This document shows, in pieces, positions 44,007-52,209 of a DNA stretch of 64,000 nucleotides; within the stretch, counting starts at the first letter, position 1, and every line of letters starts with the position of its first letter. The notes beneath the pieces were generated by a model. The model saw only the letters and a program-made list of their open reading frames with translations. It was not told the origin of the DNA and did no database searches. This stretch comes from a virus. The translations under genes and the position numbers were made by a program. The stretch is taken from the IMG/VR virus record IMGVR_UViG_3300035698_014170, positions 23,341 to 87,340 of that record; one strand, written 5' to 3'.

Positions 44007-44428
44007 TAATTGTATATTCTTATTACGTATTGGACATCATTCATAAAGGGCATTTAGAGATGCTGCAAAATGCTAAAGCTATAGCTGGAATTGATGGGCG
44101 ATTGATTGTAGGGATCCTAACAGATGCTGCTACGATGGAAAAGAAACCTTGCCCTATTTTATCCTTTGAAGAAAGAGTTGAAATAGCTCGAAGCATCAAA
44201 TGCATTGATTTGGTAGTAGCCCAAGAAACCTATTCTCCTTTGAGAAATGTTCTAACAATTAAGCCAACTATTTTAATGGAGAGCAATAGTCATACTCCAA
44301 ATCCTGATGTTGTAAAAGCTATGAAAAAAATTGGAGGGCAGATAGTTTGCATCCCTTATTTTCCAGAGCACTCTTCTACTAAAATAAAAACTCAAATAAA
44401 AAAAGAAAGTAAAAATGGAGAAACATGA
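44003..44428 (+). CDS. Cytidylyltransferase-like protein (RfaE-C/TagD type)
   Basis: 141 residues. YVLDIIHKGHLEMLQNAKAI has the HxGH nucleotidyl-transfer motif; ILTDAATMEKKPCPILSFEE then R is the second conserved block. Activates a polyol- or heptose-phosphate as a nucleotide diphosphate. ATGA overlaps on both sides. Confidence 0.82.
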   Translation: MIIVYSYYVLDIIHKGHLEMLQNAKAIAGIDGRLIVGILTDAATMEKKPCPILSFEERVEIARSIKCIDLVVAQETYSPLRNVLTIKPTILMESNSHTPNPDVVKAMKKIGGQIVCIPYFPEHSSTKIKTQIKKESKNGET

Positions 44429-45366
44429 AAATATTAATAGTAGGCGGTGCAGGATACATAGGCGGTTATCTTACTGATTTTCTTATTGAAAACGGTTATA
44501 AAGTTACTGTTTACGATAATCTAATGTACGAACAACGTTTTTTAAAAAACGTTCCTTTTATATACGGAGATATTCGAGATAGAGAGAAACTTAAAAGCAT
44601 TTTATCTAATTTCGATACAGTTATTTGGTTAGCAGCAATTGTTGGCGATGGTGCTTGTGCTGTCGATCCTTTTTTAACTCAAACTATTAACTCAGATTGT
44701 GTTAAATGGATTTCAAAATACTATACCGGTAGATTAATATTTACATCTACTTGCTCAGTATACGGAATAAATGATGAGCTGATAGACGAAACAGCGGCTC
44801 CCAACCCTCTTTCTATATATGCAAAAACTAAGTTAGAAGCAGAACAACACATTTTAAGATATGCAAAAGATCCGCTTATTTTTAGATTAGGAACTTTGTT
44901 CGGTTTAGGGGACAGACATTCTAGAATGCGATTTGATTTAGTTGCTAATATTTTATCTAAAAAAGCGGCAGAAGGAAAAGAGTTGACTGTGTTTGGAGGT
45001 GAACAATGGAGACCTTTATTACACGTAAAAGACGTTTCGACTGCTATTGTGCATTCTCTTAAAAATGAAATAACTGGACTGTATAATCTATCGTATCATA
45101 ATTACAAAATATGTGATTTAGCTGAAGAAATTAAAAAACAGCTTCCCGATACAAAAATTGAATACACAGATTTACAATTTGAAGATTTAAGAAACTATCG
45201 GGTTAAAAATGAAAAAATACTTTCTACCGGTTGGAAAAATCTTCATTTCTTAGAAGAAGGGATTATTGAAGTTATCAATATAATAAAAGAAAACAGGATC
45301 AAAAACTTAGAAGATCCTATATATTCAAATCAACATTACTTAAATAAAAATTATTTTAGATTTTAG
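44425..45366 (+). CDS. NAD-dependent sugar epimerase/dehydratase (SDR)
   Basis: 313 residues. GGAGYIGGYLTDFLIENGYK (Rossmann GxxGxxG), VYDNL, DTVIWLAAIVGDGA, catalytic Ser-Tyr-Lys in FTSTCSVYG and YAKTKLEAE, then HVKDVSTAI. It belongs to the GalE/RmlB extended SDR family; the substrate is not fixed. Confidence 0.88.
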   Translation: MKILIVGGAGYIGGYLTDFLIENGYKVTVYDNLMYEQRFLKNVPFIYGDIRDREKLKSILSNFDTVIWLAAIVGDGACAVDPFLTQTINSDCVKWISKYYTGRLIFTSTCSVYGINDELIDETAAPNPLSIYAKTKLEAEQHILRYAKDPLIFRLGTLFGLGDRHSRMRFDLVANILSKKAAEGKELTVFGGEQWRPLLHVKDVSTAIVHSLKNEITGLYNLSYHNYKICDLAEEIKKQLPDTKIEYTDLQFEDLRNYRVKNEKILSTGWKNLHFLEEGIIEVINIIKENRIKNLEDPIYSNQHYLNKNYFRF

Positions 45367-45379
45367 AAAAGGAAAAGAA

Positions 45380-45805
45380 ATGGAAAACCTGAAAATTTTA
45401 CACGGTGGAGTAGCAGTAGATGATAGAGGAGGTATCAGATTCGTAAACGGCTTTGATTTCAAAGGTGTAAAAAGGTTTTATCAAGTAGAAAATCATTCAA
45501 AAAACTTCATAAGAGCTTGGCACGGGCATAAAAATGAAGGTAAATATGTTTATGTGGCTAAGGGAAGTGCTTTAGTAGGAGCTGTTTCGTTGTCAGATGA
45601 GAAGAATACACCTACAAAGTTTGTTTTATCAGATAAAAAACCTTCAATTCTTTGGATACCTCCGAATCATGCAAACGGTTTTATGACATTAGAAGAAGAC
45701 ACTATTGTACAATTTTTTAGTACTTCTACTTTAGAAGAAAGTTTGGATGACGATATAAGGTTTCCATATGATAAATGGAAAATTTGGAACATTGACTATA
45801 GATAA
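45380..45805 (+). CDS. RmlC-like cupin (sugar 3,5- or 3-epimerase)
   Basis: 141 residues. DDRGGIRFVNGFDFKGVKRF, RAWHGHKNEGKYVYVAKGSA, ILWIPPNHANGF: the dTDP-4-keto sugar epimerase/isomerase fold with WHGHK as the catalytic His region. Shorter than classic RmlC (about 180), like the QdtA/FdtA isomerases. Confidence 0.82.
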   Translation: MENLKILHGGVAVDDRGGIRFVNGFDFKGVKRFYQVENHSKNFIRAWHGHKNEGKYVYVAKGSALVGAVSLSDEKNTPTKFVLSDKKPSILWIPPNHANGFMTLEEDTIVQFFSTSTLEESLDDDIRFPYDKWKIWNIDYR

Positions 45806-45828
45806 TTAATTTTTAAGGGTAAAGAAAA

Positions 45829-46632
45829 ATGAGAATAGTAATATTAGGCAGTACTGGGATGTTAGGAAACGCTGTTGGAAAGTATTTCATCGAAAAATAC
45901 GGCGAAGATAATGTATATTTATCTTACAGAAATGAAGAAGTTTCTTATGGTAAAAATAAGTTTAAATTTGAACTTCCTAATAATTTGGAAAAAATTCCAG
46001 ATTGTGACTATGTAATAAACTGCATAGGAATTATCAAACCGTTTATTGAAAATGATGTAACAAAATCTATTTTAGTGAACTCCGTTTTTCCTAGAAAATT
46101 GGCTGAGTATTGTGAAAAGAAGGATATTAATTTAATTCATATAACAACAGATTGTGTTTTTTCAGGAAAAGATGGTAATTATACTGAAGAATCTTTACAC
46201 GATTGTTTAGATAGTTATGGCAAGACAAAATCCTTAGGCGAACCAATTAATTGTATGACAATTAGGACAAGTATAATCGGCGAAGAAATTCATAAGAACG
46301 CCAGTTTAATCTCGTGGGTTAAATCTCAAAAAGGAAAGGAAGTAAATGGATTTACGAATCACTCGTGGAACGGAATTACCACTTTGCAGTATGCTAAAAT
46401 ATGCAGTCAAATAATTGATAAAGCTTTATATCAAAAAGGATTGTACCATTTATTTTCAAATAATGTTAATAAATATGAATTGCTTTGTTTATTAAACGAT
46501 AAGTTTGATTTAAATTTAACTGTTAAGGAATTTCAAGCGGATTGTATAGTTGATAGAACGTTGTCAAGCTCTAAAGATTTGTACAAATTTGTAATCATAC
46601 CTTCTATCGAAGATCAAATAAAGGAGCTATAA
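45829..46632 (+). CDS. RmlD-like dTDP-4-keto sugar reductase
   Basis: 267 residues. ILGSTGMLGNAVGKYF, DYVINCIGIIKPF, ITTDCVFSGKDGNYTEE, and YGKTKSLGE (Tyr-x3-Lys) are RmlD features. Follows the cupin directly, consistent with a deoxysugar pathway of epimerase, isomerase and reductase. TAATG overlap with the next gene. Confidence 0.85.
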   Translation: MRIVILGSTGMLGNAVGKYFIEKYGEDNVYLSYRNEEVSYGKNKFKFELPNNLEKIPDCDYVINCIGIIKPFIENDVTKSILVNSVFPRKLAEYCEKKDINLIHITTDCVFSGKDGNYTEESLHDCLDSYGKTKSLGEPINCMTIRTSIIGEEIHKNASLISWVKSQKGKEVNGFTNHSWNGITTLQYAKICSQIIDKALYQKGLYHLFSNNVNKYELLCLLNDKFDLNLTVKEFQADCIVDRTLSSSKDLYKFVIIPSIEDQIKEL

Positions 46633-47222
46633 TGAATTATATAGTATGTGCTTATTATACTCGGGATACTTTATACGAAGAAAAGGTTTCTACATTGAAA
46701 AAATCTCTTAATAAGTTTAACATCCCTTACTATATAGAAAGCATTCAAAATAAAGGTGATTGGTATAAGAACACTAATTTTAAGCCTTCCTTTCTTAAAA
46801 AAATGTTAGAAAAATTTCCAGGTAAATCTGTTGTTTATGTAGACGTAGACGCAGAATTTTTAAGATACCCTGATTTATTTGAGAACTGGAGTAATTTAAC
46901 TTGCATAGATGTAGGAGTTTATGTCTTTGATCGTTCTTGTTATAAAAAAAGTGCTAAAGGAACTGAAGTTCTTAGCGGAACAATTTTTCTAAAAAACAAT
47001 AAAGAGGTTTACGAGATAGTTGAAAAATGGGAAAAGGAATGTAAGGAACATCCTCGTGTTTGGGATCAACGTTCTCTTGAAAAAGTATTAAACGGACATT
47101 ATCATACATTGCCGGGAGAATATTGTAAAATTTTTGATCGGATGGAAGATATAAAAGATCCAGTGATAGTTCATTATCAATGTAGTCGCATAGTAAGAAA
47201 AAATAAAGGCAGATTAAAATAA
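46632..47222 (+). CDS. Putative nucleotide-diphospho-sugar transferase
   Basis: 196 residues. SVVYVDVDAEFLRYPDLFEN supplies a DxD-type site; VLSGTIFLKNNKEVYEIVEK with VWDQRSLEKVL matches the Nucleotid_trans-like family. Last gene of the glycan cluster. Confidence 0.72.
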   Translation: MNYIVCAYYTRDTLYEEKVSTLKKSLNKFNIPYYIESIQNKGDWYKNTNFKPSFLKKMLEKFPGKSVVYVDVDAEFLRYPDLFENWSNLTCIDVGVYVFDRSCYKKSAKGTEVLSGTIFLKNNKEVYEIVEKWEKECKEHPRVWDQRSLEKVLNGHYHTLPGEYCKIFDRMEDIKDPVIVHYQCSRIVRKNKGRLK

Positions 47223-47272
47223 TAGGATGATTACAAGAATGTACTTATTTATTTAATTCGAAAGGTTATCAT

Positions 47273-49342
47273 ATGAAACGCATCTCTGACAGCACGAAAA
47301 ATAAAATTCGAGGAGAAAGAAAAAAAGGTACAAGTTTTAGAAAGATTGGGGCGAAGTACGGAGTCCATCATTCAACGGTACAAACCATTTGTCAAGATAT
47401 TTCTGTCGAAAATGCTATAAGTCTTAAAGATTTCAATCCTTCTAATCCTATGGTTAGATCAGACGCTCTTAAATTTATTCAAAAGAAAAAGAAACAAGGG
47501 TTTACAACAGATCAGCTTGCTAAAAAATTAGATACTACATTAGAGCGTACAAAGAAGGTAATTCAATATCTTTCCCATCACGATGGTTATAATATACTTA
47601 ATCAAGGACAAGACCATTGGCAGCTTGTTGTACAATTACCTGAAGAAAAACCACTTGAATTAAGTAGACTGCTCGGAAAAACTTATCGATTTGGTTTAAT
47701 ATCTGACACTCATTTAAATAATGAAAATGAAAGATTAGATGTCGTAGAAGCAGCTTACGATGAATTTGCTAGACAGAAAATAACAGATGTTTTTCATGCT
47801 GGTAATTTGATTGACGGAGAATTTCGATTTAATAAATACGAGATTAAAAACTGGGGAGTACATAATCAAGCACAGTATGTTGCAGATGTCTATCCTGAAC
47901 GTAGTGGTATAACGACTTACTTTATCACAGGTACTTGTCACGAAGGTTGGTATCAAGATAGTAGTGGATTAAAAGTAGGTTGGTACATTCAAAAAGTCTG
48001 CGAAGAAGCTGGAAGAACAGATATGGTTCATATTGGACATGTCGAAAGAGATATAATTCTTAAACAACCTATGGGTGATACTAAAATTAGATTAATGCAT
48101 CCAGGCGGAGGTTGTGCATATGCTCAATCTTATCCAGGACAAAAAATGGTCGAATCTTTTCAAGGCGGAGAAAAACCGCACATGTTGATATTAGGACATT
48201 ATCATAAATTCAACGTAAACTATGCACGTGAAATAACGACCATTATGGCGGGATGTTTTCATAGTGAAGCAAAAATAACGACAAAAAAAGGAGTTAAGAA
48301 AATCTCTAAAATAAAAAAGGGAGATTTAGTTTTAACACACAATAATCGATATAGAAAAGTAACTAAACTTTTTAAACGAGAATATGATGAAGATTGGGTT
48401 ACATTACATTTCGGACATAAAGGTTCGCAGTGTAACGGAGGAAATAGAATTACCGCTACATCAGAACATCCTATCCAAGTAGTTCGTGAAAATTTTAAGG
48501 AATGGATTCCGATTAAAAATATCGAACTTGACGATATTATTTTAGTAAATTCATCAGAATGTAAAGGATGTGGAGCTAAAGTACCTTATTATTTAAGCTA
48601 TTGTAAAAAATGTAATCCTTCAACAATATTAGCAAAAAAACGAAGAAAAAATGGGTTTATAACGTGGTACGAACGTTCGAAAGAAAACAAAAGATCTACA
48701 CATTTAGATAAAATGGAAGGGAAACCAATAAATAAGAAAGACTCAAAACATAAGCATTTCGTTAACGACATCTTGCCGTTTTGCGAAAAGAAAAAACAAG
48801 AAGGGTCAATAATTGTACCTGTCGGCGGCCCGCTTATTCCAGATGCTATTGAATTTAAAGACGGTAAAGTTATATTACACGAACTAGAAAGAGGCTTTTC
48901 TTACTGTAATACAAGTTTTAAAGATAAGTATAAAGATACTTATATGGAAGATTTTGTAGACGAAATTGAATGGAAACTATTAAAAAAACAGCAGGCAGAG
49001 TATAAAAGAACTTGGTATAAAGAAGATGAATCTGGATTTATTCAAGTTAAAGTTACTTCTAAATTAATAAAACCTACGAATAATAGTAAAGGAAAAAAGT
49101 TTGTTTATAATTTTGAAGTGGACGAGGATAATAGTTATGTTGCAGCAAATGTTGTTGTACACAACTGTCTTGAGGACCAGACTTCTTTTATGCGGAAAAA
49201 TAAATTGGCAGCACACGTTGGTTTTAGTGTAGTAACAATAGGATCACGAATTGACGGAACAATAGGAAGATGTAATGTAGAGTGGTTTCCTTTCTACGAT
49301 AGAAAATATCACCAGAAATTAAATAGCTATGTAATTGAGTGA
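47273..49342 (+). CDS. HTH-metallophosphoesterase interrupted by an intein
   Basis: 689 residues. The N-terminus is a Hin-type helix-turn-helix (KGTSFRKIGAKYGVHHSTVQ) and a second winged region. From about 140 a calcineurin-like phosphoesterase: GLISDTHLNN, VFHAGNLIDGEFR, FITGTCHEGW, LILGHYHKF. The domain is split after TTIMAG by an intein (residues 328-631) and resumes with CLEDQTSFMRK. Extein product 385 residues. The HTH suggests action at DNA. AAAGG precedes the ATG. Not a terminase: no Walker motifs. Confidence 0.82.
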   Translation: MKRISDSTKNKIRGERKKGTSFRKIGAKYGVHHSTVQTICQDISVENAISLKDFNPSNPMVRSDALKFIQKKKKQGFTTDQLAKKLDTTLERTKKVIQYLSHHDGYNILNQGQDHWQLVVQLPEEKPLELSRLLGKTYRFGLISDTHLNNENERLDVVEAAYDEFARQKITDVFHAGNLIDGEFRFNKYEIKNWGVHNQAQYVADVYPERSGITTYFITGTCHEGWYQDSSGLKVGWYIQKVCEEAGRTDMVHIGHVERDIILKQPMGDTKIRLMHPGGGCAYAQSYPGQKMVESFQGGEKPHMLILGHYHKFNVNYAREITTIMAGCFHSEAKITTKKGVKKISKIKKGDLVLTHNNRYRKVTKLFKREYDEDWVTLHFGHKGSQCNGGNRITATSEHPIQVVRENFKEWIPIKNIELDDIILVNSSECKGCGAKVPYYLSYCKKCNPSTILAKKRRKNGFITWYERSKENKRSTHLDKMEGKPINKKDSKHKHFVNDILPFCEKKKQEGSIIVPVGGPLIPDAIEFKDGKVILHELERGFSYCNTSFKDKYKDTYMEDFVDEIEWKLLKKQQAEYKRTWYKEDESGFIQVKVTSKLIKPTNNSKGKKFVYNFEVDEDNSYVAANVVVHNCLEDQTSFMRKNKLAAHVGFSVVTIGSRIDGTIGRCNVEWFPFYDRKYHQKLNSYVIE
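48254..49165 (+). mobile_element. Intein with embedded nuclease-like domain
   Basis: 304 residues. Begins with Cys1 (CFHSEAKITTKKGVKKISKI), block B ITATSEHPIQVV, and ends YNFEVDEDNSYVAANVVVHN with Cys+1 in the extein. Splices itself out of the phosphoesterase. The middle has a zinc-like CKGC..CKKC pair and IPDAIEFKDGKVILHELERG, which resembles a PD-(D/E)XK/Vsr-type nuclease in place of the common LAGLIDADG. The insertion lies just after the GHYHKF metal site, a conserved active-site location. Confidence 0.88.
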
Positions 49343-49418
49343 TAAGTGTTCGTTTACGGGGTCTAGCACTCCTTGTAACAAGAGATCTGCTTAAACGGGT
49401 ATAATTATAGCCCCTAAA
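49343..49418 (-). repeat. TATAATTATA element, copy D (minus)
   Basis: Begins right after the stop of the phosphoesterase gene. Minus-strand reading: GGGGCTATAATTATACCCGT, CTTGTTACAAG hairpin, GGAGTGCTAGACCCC, AAACGAACACTTA. Closest to copy C. AGTG pairs with CACT, GGGG with CCCC. Located where plus- and minus-strand genes converge. Confidence 0.72.
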
Positions 49419-49467
49419 TATTAAACTGTTTAAATCGAAAGATATCAAGCTTTCTTTCTTTTCCTTA

Positions 49468-49511
49468 GGGCGGGTTACTTTATGGATATTCTGTAGCCCG
49501 CCCAATTTTTA
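49468..49511 (+). terminator. Intrinsic terminator at the end of the late block
   Basis: GGGCGGGTTAC pairs with GTAGCCCGCCC across a 14-base loop, followed by AATTTTTATTT. The stem is very GC-rich for this genome. The T-tract is only on the plus side, so it ends plus-strand transcription before the minus-strand genes. Confidence 0.8.
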
Positions 49512-49634
49512 TTTCTGCTTCTTTTTCCATTTTTCAAATTCTTTAAAAGTTATCTTTTTATAAGCTAGTTTCCATCGCATTTCTTCTTCTTTTCTACTAA
49601 TTAATCTACGACGTCTTTTAGAGCCTTTACCCAT
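49509..49634 (-). CDS. Small basic protein, 41 aa
   Basis: MGKGSKRRRRLISRKEEEMR..., very rich in Lys and Arg, ending KWKKKQK. It overlaps the tail of the terminator. Possibly nucleic-acid-binding; function unknown. Confidence 0.5.
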   Translation of the reverse strand: MGKGSKRRRRLISRKEEEMRWKLAYKKITFKEFEKWKKKQK

Positions 49635-49648
49635 ATTTCACCATTAAA

Positions 49649-50164
49649 TTAATTTGTGTTTAATCTAGCCAAATATTCTACGGCTTTAGCATAACTGTGA
49701 CAATGAATAAAATCGATACCTACAGTAGTTGTTTCGTCAGAAAACAATGCTGTACCATCTATTTTTATATCGGACTCAGACCAATCTATATTTATAACTC
49801 GCTTTCTCCAACCAATTGTGATACGACCTTTAGGTGTTGTAACAATCAACCACGGAGATGTATAGTAGTAAACTTCACTACTGTATTGGTTTTCAATCAC
49901 TTTTACATAAATAGGTTCAAATCCGGTCTTAGCAAATAAACCAGTTAATTGAGCAATCCTTTCTTTTCGTTCTTGCTGTCTATTAATTTTTGCCCATTCT
50001 AAGTTAATTTTATACCTTATATTTGTTAAAGCATTACAAGCTTCGTGCGACATTTCTTGCTTAATATGTTCAGGAAGCTCGTGATAATTATCTGAATCAA
50101 TCGAAACAACGCCTGTAAAATTACCGCTTCCGCCTGCTGCGTCCATCTTACCTAAATTGATCAT
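49649..50164 (-). CDS. Hypothetical protein, 171 aa
   Basis: MINLGKMDAAGGSGNFTGVV... Mixed alpha/beta; the C-terminal half (SPWLIVTTPKGRITIGWRKR) is beta-rich. ATGA overlap with the upstream small gene. No family recognised. Confidence 0.65.
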   Translation of the reverse strand: MINLGKMDAAGGSGNFTGVVSIDSDNYHELPEHIKQEMSHEACNALTNIRYKINLEWAKINRQQERKERIAQLTGLFAKTGFEPIYVKVIENQYSSEVYYYTSPWLIVTTPKGRITIGWRKRVINIDWSESDIKIDGTALFSDETTTVGIDFIHCHSYAKAVEYLARLNTN

Positions 50165-50304
50165 CTTTTTCCTTGCCTTTCCTTTTTAATTATTTCTTCG
50201 AGTTCTTTCAAGTCAGCAATATCGTAATCGTCTAATATATTGAGCAAAGTGTTGATCCAACCTTTAAGTCGATTACTGTTTCGAATTGCTTCTTCATTAT
50301 CCAT
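50161..50304 (-). CDS. Small helical protein, 47 aa
   Basis: MDNEEAIRNSNRLKGWINTL... ending KKERQGKR. ATGA overlap with the downstream gene and an 8-base overlap with the upstream one. Function unknown. Confidence 0.6.
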   Translation of the reverse strand: MDNEEAIRNSNRLKGWINTLLNILDDYDIADLKELEEIIKKERQGKR

Positions 50305-50602
50305 CTTTTTTCTCTTTTAAAACATAACCTTTTTCTATGTCGTAATTATACTTTCCGCCATACATTTTTGACCAAAAATCCTCGCTAAATAATATTTTCG
50401 GAATTTCTTTGATTTGACCTGCTTTAAAAGCGATTTGTGCTGCTTCTTCTCTATTAACAAATTTGCCTCCATTTGTAACGAATCCTTGTACTACTTGCGG
50501 ATTAATAGTATTATATTTTTTAAAACATTCGGAATGATGCTTACCTGTAAAAATAGTAAAAGGTGCTTCTCTCATTTTTATAGCAGCATGTGTTATTTTC
50601 AT
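50297..50602 (-). CDS. Hypothetical protein, 101 aa
   Basis: Start set at the ATG at 50602 (MKITHAAIKMREAPFTIFTG) because AGAGGAAAG precedes it and it overlaps the queE stop as ATGA; a longer in-frame start eight codons upstream is less likely. Pattern FTGKHHSECFKKYN and GGKFVNREEAAQIAF is typical of a small phage protein family of unknown role. Confidence 0.65.
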   Translation of the reverse strand: MKITHAAIKMREAPFTIFTGKHHSECFKKYNTINPQVVQGFVTNGGKFVNREEAAQIAFKAGQIKEIPKILFSEDFWSKMYGGKYNYDIEKGYVLKEKKDG

Positions 50603-51312
50603 CTTTCCTCTTTTGCACTGGGCCAAAGGATTTTATGAAGTTGCAATGAATATTGAACAAGCTGTAAAGTATCACTATTTTCTAACATCATTTCGGCTAA
50701 TTTAGTAGGCCAATCAGTAAATTCAGATCCGAAAATAAATCCAGGACTAAAAGCGATTTGTGCTTCCCAATCCTTGTGATTAGCTATTACTTCTTTAGCT
50801 CGATTATAATCTGTTTCGTCAGATATTACAAATTTAATAACATCTGTTTCTGCCAAAGATTCGAAAACATCTGGTTTCATATACCCTTCCATTTTCGTTG
50901 AGGGCAATTTGTAATCAACAATGTACCGTAAATATTGCTTTATCAATCTATTAAAACACAATTGATGTTCATTAATTTTAAATAGTCTCGGAAGAAGTTG
51001 TGAACCGTTTGTTTCAACAGATACTCGATGCCCTAACTCTAATAATAAACTAATTAGATTAGCTGTCTCAGCTTGTAATAAAGGTTCGCCACCGGTAATA
51101 GTCACTTTATTTAAAAGATTCGTATTAACAATTTGATCAAGAGTCATATAATTTTTAGGCTCTGAACTTTGCGAATACGCTGTGTCACAACAAGTGCATT
51201 TAAGATTACAACCCTTTAAACGAATAAAAGTGCAAAGCTCTCCTGCTCCTTTGAATCCGTTTACTTCGCCGTCAATTGAATTGAATATTGCTTGTACGTT
51301 TAATCGTTTCAT
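50599..51312 (-). CDS. queE: QueE, 7-carboxy-7-deazaguanine synthase
   Basis: 237 residues. Radical SAM protein: GCNLKCTCCDT carries C35-x3-C39-x2-C42 for the 4Fe-4S cluster; the N-terminus (VQAIFNSIDGEVNGFKGAGE) and VTITGGEPLLQ are QueE features. Converts 6-carboxy-tetrahydropterin to 7-carboxy-7-deazaguanine, the precursor of preQ0. With FolE at 52.8 kb it suggests 7-deazaguanine DNA modification, or queuosine supply. QueD, QueC and DpdA are not in the window. Confidence 0.88.
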   Translation of the reverse strand: MKRLNVQAIFNSIDGEVNGFKGAGELCTFIRLKGCNLKCTCCDTAYSQSSEPKNYMTLDQIVNTNLLNKVTITGGEPLLQAETANLISLLLELGHRVSVETNGSQLLPRLFKINEHQLCFNRLIKQYLRYIVDYKLPSTKMEGYMKPDVFESLAETDVIKFVISDETDYNRAKEVIANHKDWEAQIAFSPGFIFGSEFTDWPTKLAEMMLENSDTLQLVQYSLQLHKILWPSAKEER

Positions 51313-51343
51313 TGTTTTACTTTCTTTTTAATATAAATAAAAC

Positions 51344-51539
51344 TATCAGGCGTGGCAGGGATTTGCACCCTGCATGGGGTTGTTATTTGTTTTGTTGGGG
51401 AGAAGCACAGCATTCTAATCCAACACCTGTCAATTCAGGTCAACAACATTCTTATAAACATCAGCTTATCGATGCCTTTTACCAGAGAGGACTTCTCTAA
51501 CTCTCTTGCGTCTACCTATTTTTCCGCCACTGCCCGATA
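51344..51539 (-). ncRNA. tRNA-like RNA with long insertion
   Basis: Minus strand. 5' end TATCGGGCAGTGGCGGAAAA and AATAGGTAGACGCAAGAGAG look like the acceptor and D-arm of a tRNA-Leu; the 3' end has a T-arm-like hairpin (CAGGG TGCAAAT CCCTG) and GCCTGATA, which pairs with TATCGGGC over 8 bp (one G:T). An AGAGAG/CTCTCT hairpin follows the D-arm. Some 115 extra bases separate it from the T-arm. No group I core or tmRNA tag seen. The T-loop has TGC where TTC is expected. Confidence 0.5.
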
Positions 51540-51546
51540 TTTTTAG

Positions 51547-51855
51547 TTACTTGTTTGTAAATCTTCTTCGTTGCTCTAAACACAGATTGTTGTACTGAGG
51601 ATATACTGTATTAGGATCAACTCCGTCAATTTCCATTTTTCTAAGATCTTTTTTCAATTTGAGTTTTTCTTTTTCATCTGTACAAGCTTCGATAGCAGCT
51701 TTCATCCTTGGAGGTACTTTTGCTGTTCTCTCTTTAGCATACTTTTCAATCAAACAAACTACTGAGTTTAGATGTGTATCTGTCATATCACATATTTCGA
51801 CTGCTTCTCCGTCTCTACTTTTCCAAACATTTAAATCTACTTTTTTCTTACTCAT
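51547..51855 (-). CDS. Hypothetical protein, 102 aa
   Basis: MSKKKVDLNVWKSRDGEAVE, then DMTDTHLNSVVCLIEKYAKE. 'W..RdG..v.I.dMtd.HL' is a small domain often seen in phage early proteins, of unknown role. Strong ribosome-binding site AAAGGAGCAGTAGT downstream of the structured element F. Confidence 0.65.
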   Translation of the reverse strand: MSKKKVDLNVWKSRDGEAVEICDMTDTHLNSVVCLIEKYAKERTAKVPPRMKAAIEACTDEKEKLKLKKDLRKMEIDGVDPNTVYPQYNNLCLEQRRRFTNK

Positions 51856-51861
51856 ACTACT

Positions 51862-51948
51862 GCTCCTTTAATTAAATAAACACATCGTTAAGGGGCTCTC
51901 CCTTAACGTATCATAAGCTTCTAATCACTTCGTGGCTAATTATACCCT
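51862..51948 (-). repeat. TATAATTATA-type element, copy F (minus, diverged)
   Basis: Minus reading: AGGGTATAATTAGCCACGAA, a central GTTAAGGG..CCCTTAAC hairpin, AGAGCCCCTTAACGATG and ATTAAAGGAGCAGT before the ATG. Has the start, the AGNCCCCTTAA block and the AAAGGA end, but the palindrome is incomplete. Confidence 0.5.
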
Positions 51949-52165
51949 ATTCTTTTGATTCTAAAGATTCTGTTAACGTCTGAATGTTTTCGTTTAAATA
52001 TTTTGTTAATGTAGGCCATATTTGTTTTGTTTCTTCTTCCGAAAGACAAAAAGTTGTAACCGAATTTTCCAGAATTAAACGTAAACCGGAATATTTTTTT
52101 GCTGATAAAAAGTTTTCAAATTGTCTTATTCGATTAAGTTTCTCTTCTATTTCTATTATTTTCAT
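51947..52165 (-). CDS. Small helical protein, 72 aa
   Basis: MKIIEIEEKLNRIRQFENFL... Start at 52165 chosen for its GAAAGGAAATT site; an in-frame start six codons earlier is possible. Function unknown. Confidence 0.6.
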   Translation of the reverse strand: MKIIEIEEKLNRIRQFENFLSAKKYSGLRLILENSVTTFCLSEEETKQIWPTLTKYLNENIQTLTESLESKE

Positions 52166-52209
52166 AATTTCCTTTCTAAACAAAAATTACAGCCTTGTAA
52201 TATTCAAAC

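Noticed and set aside
47273-49342. Large terminase with intein
   Set aside because: Position near the end of the late block suggested a terminase, but the extein has DTH, GHYH and other metallophosphoesterase motifs and an N-terminal HTH, with no Walker A or nuclease motif of TerL.
49224-49505. Minus-strand 93-aa ORF
   Set aside because: Lies across the phosphoesterase gene end, element D and the terminator hairpin; no ribosome-binding site and no protein-like composition.
51344-51539. tmRNA or group I intron in a tRNA
   Set aside because: No tag ORF ending in an Ala-Ala-type stop, no tmRNA 5' signature, and no P7-type core; the insert is also too short for a normal group I intron.
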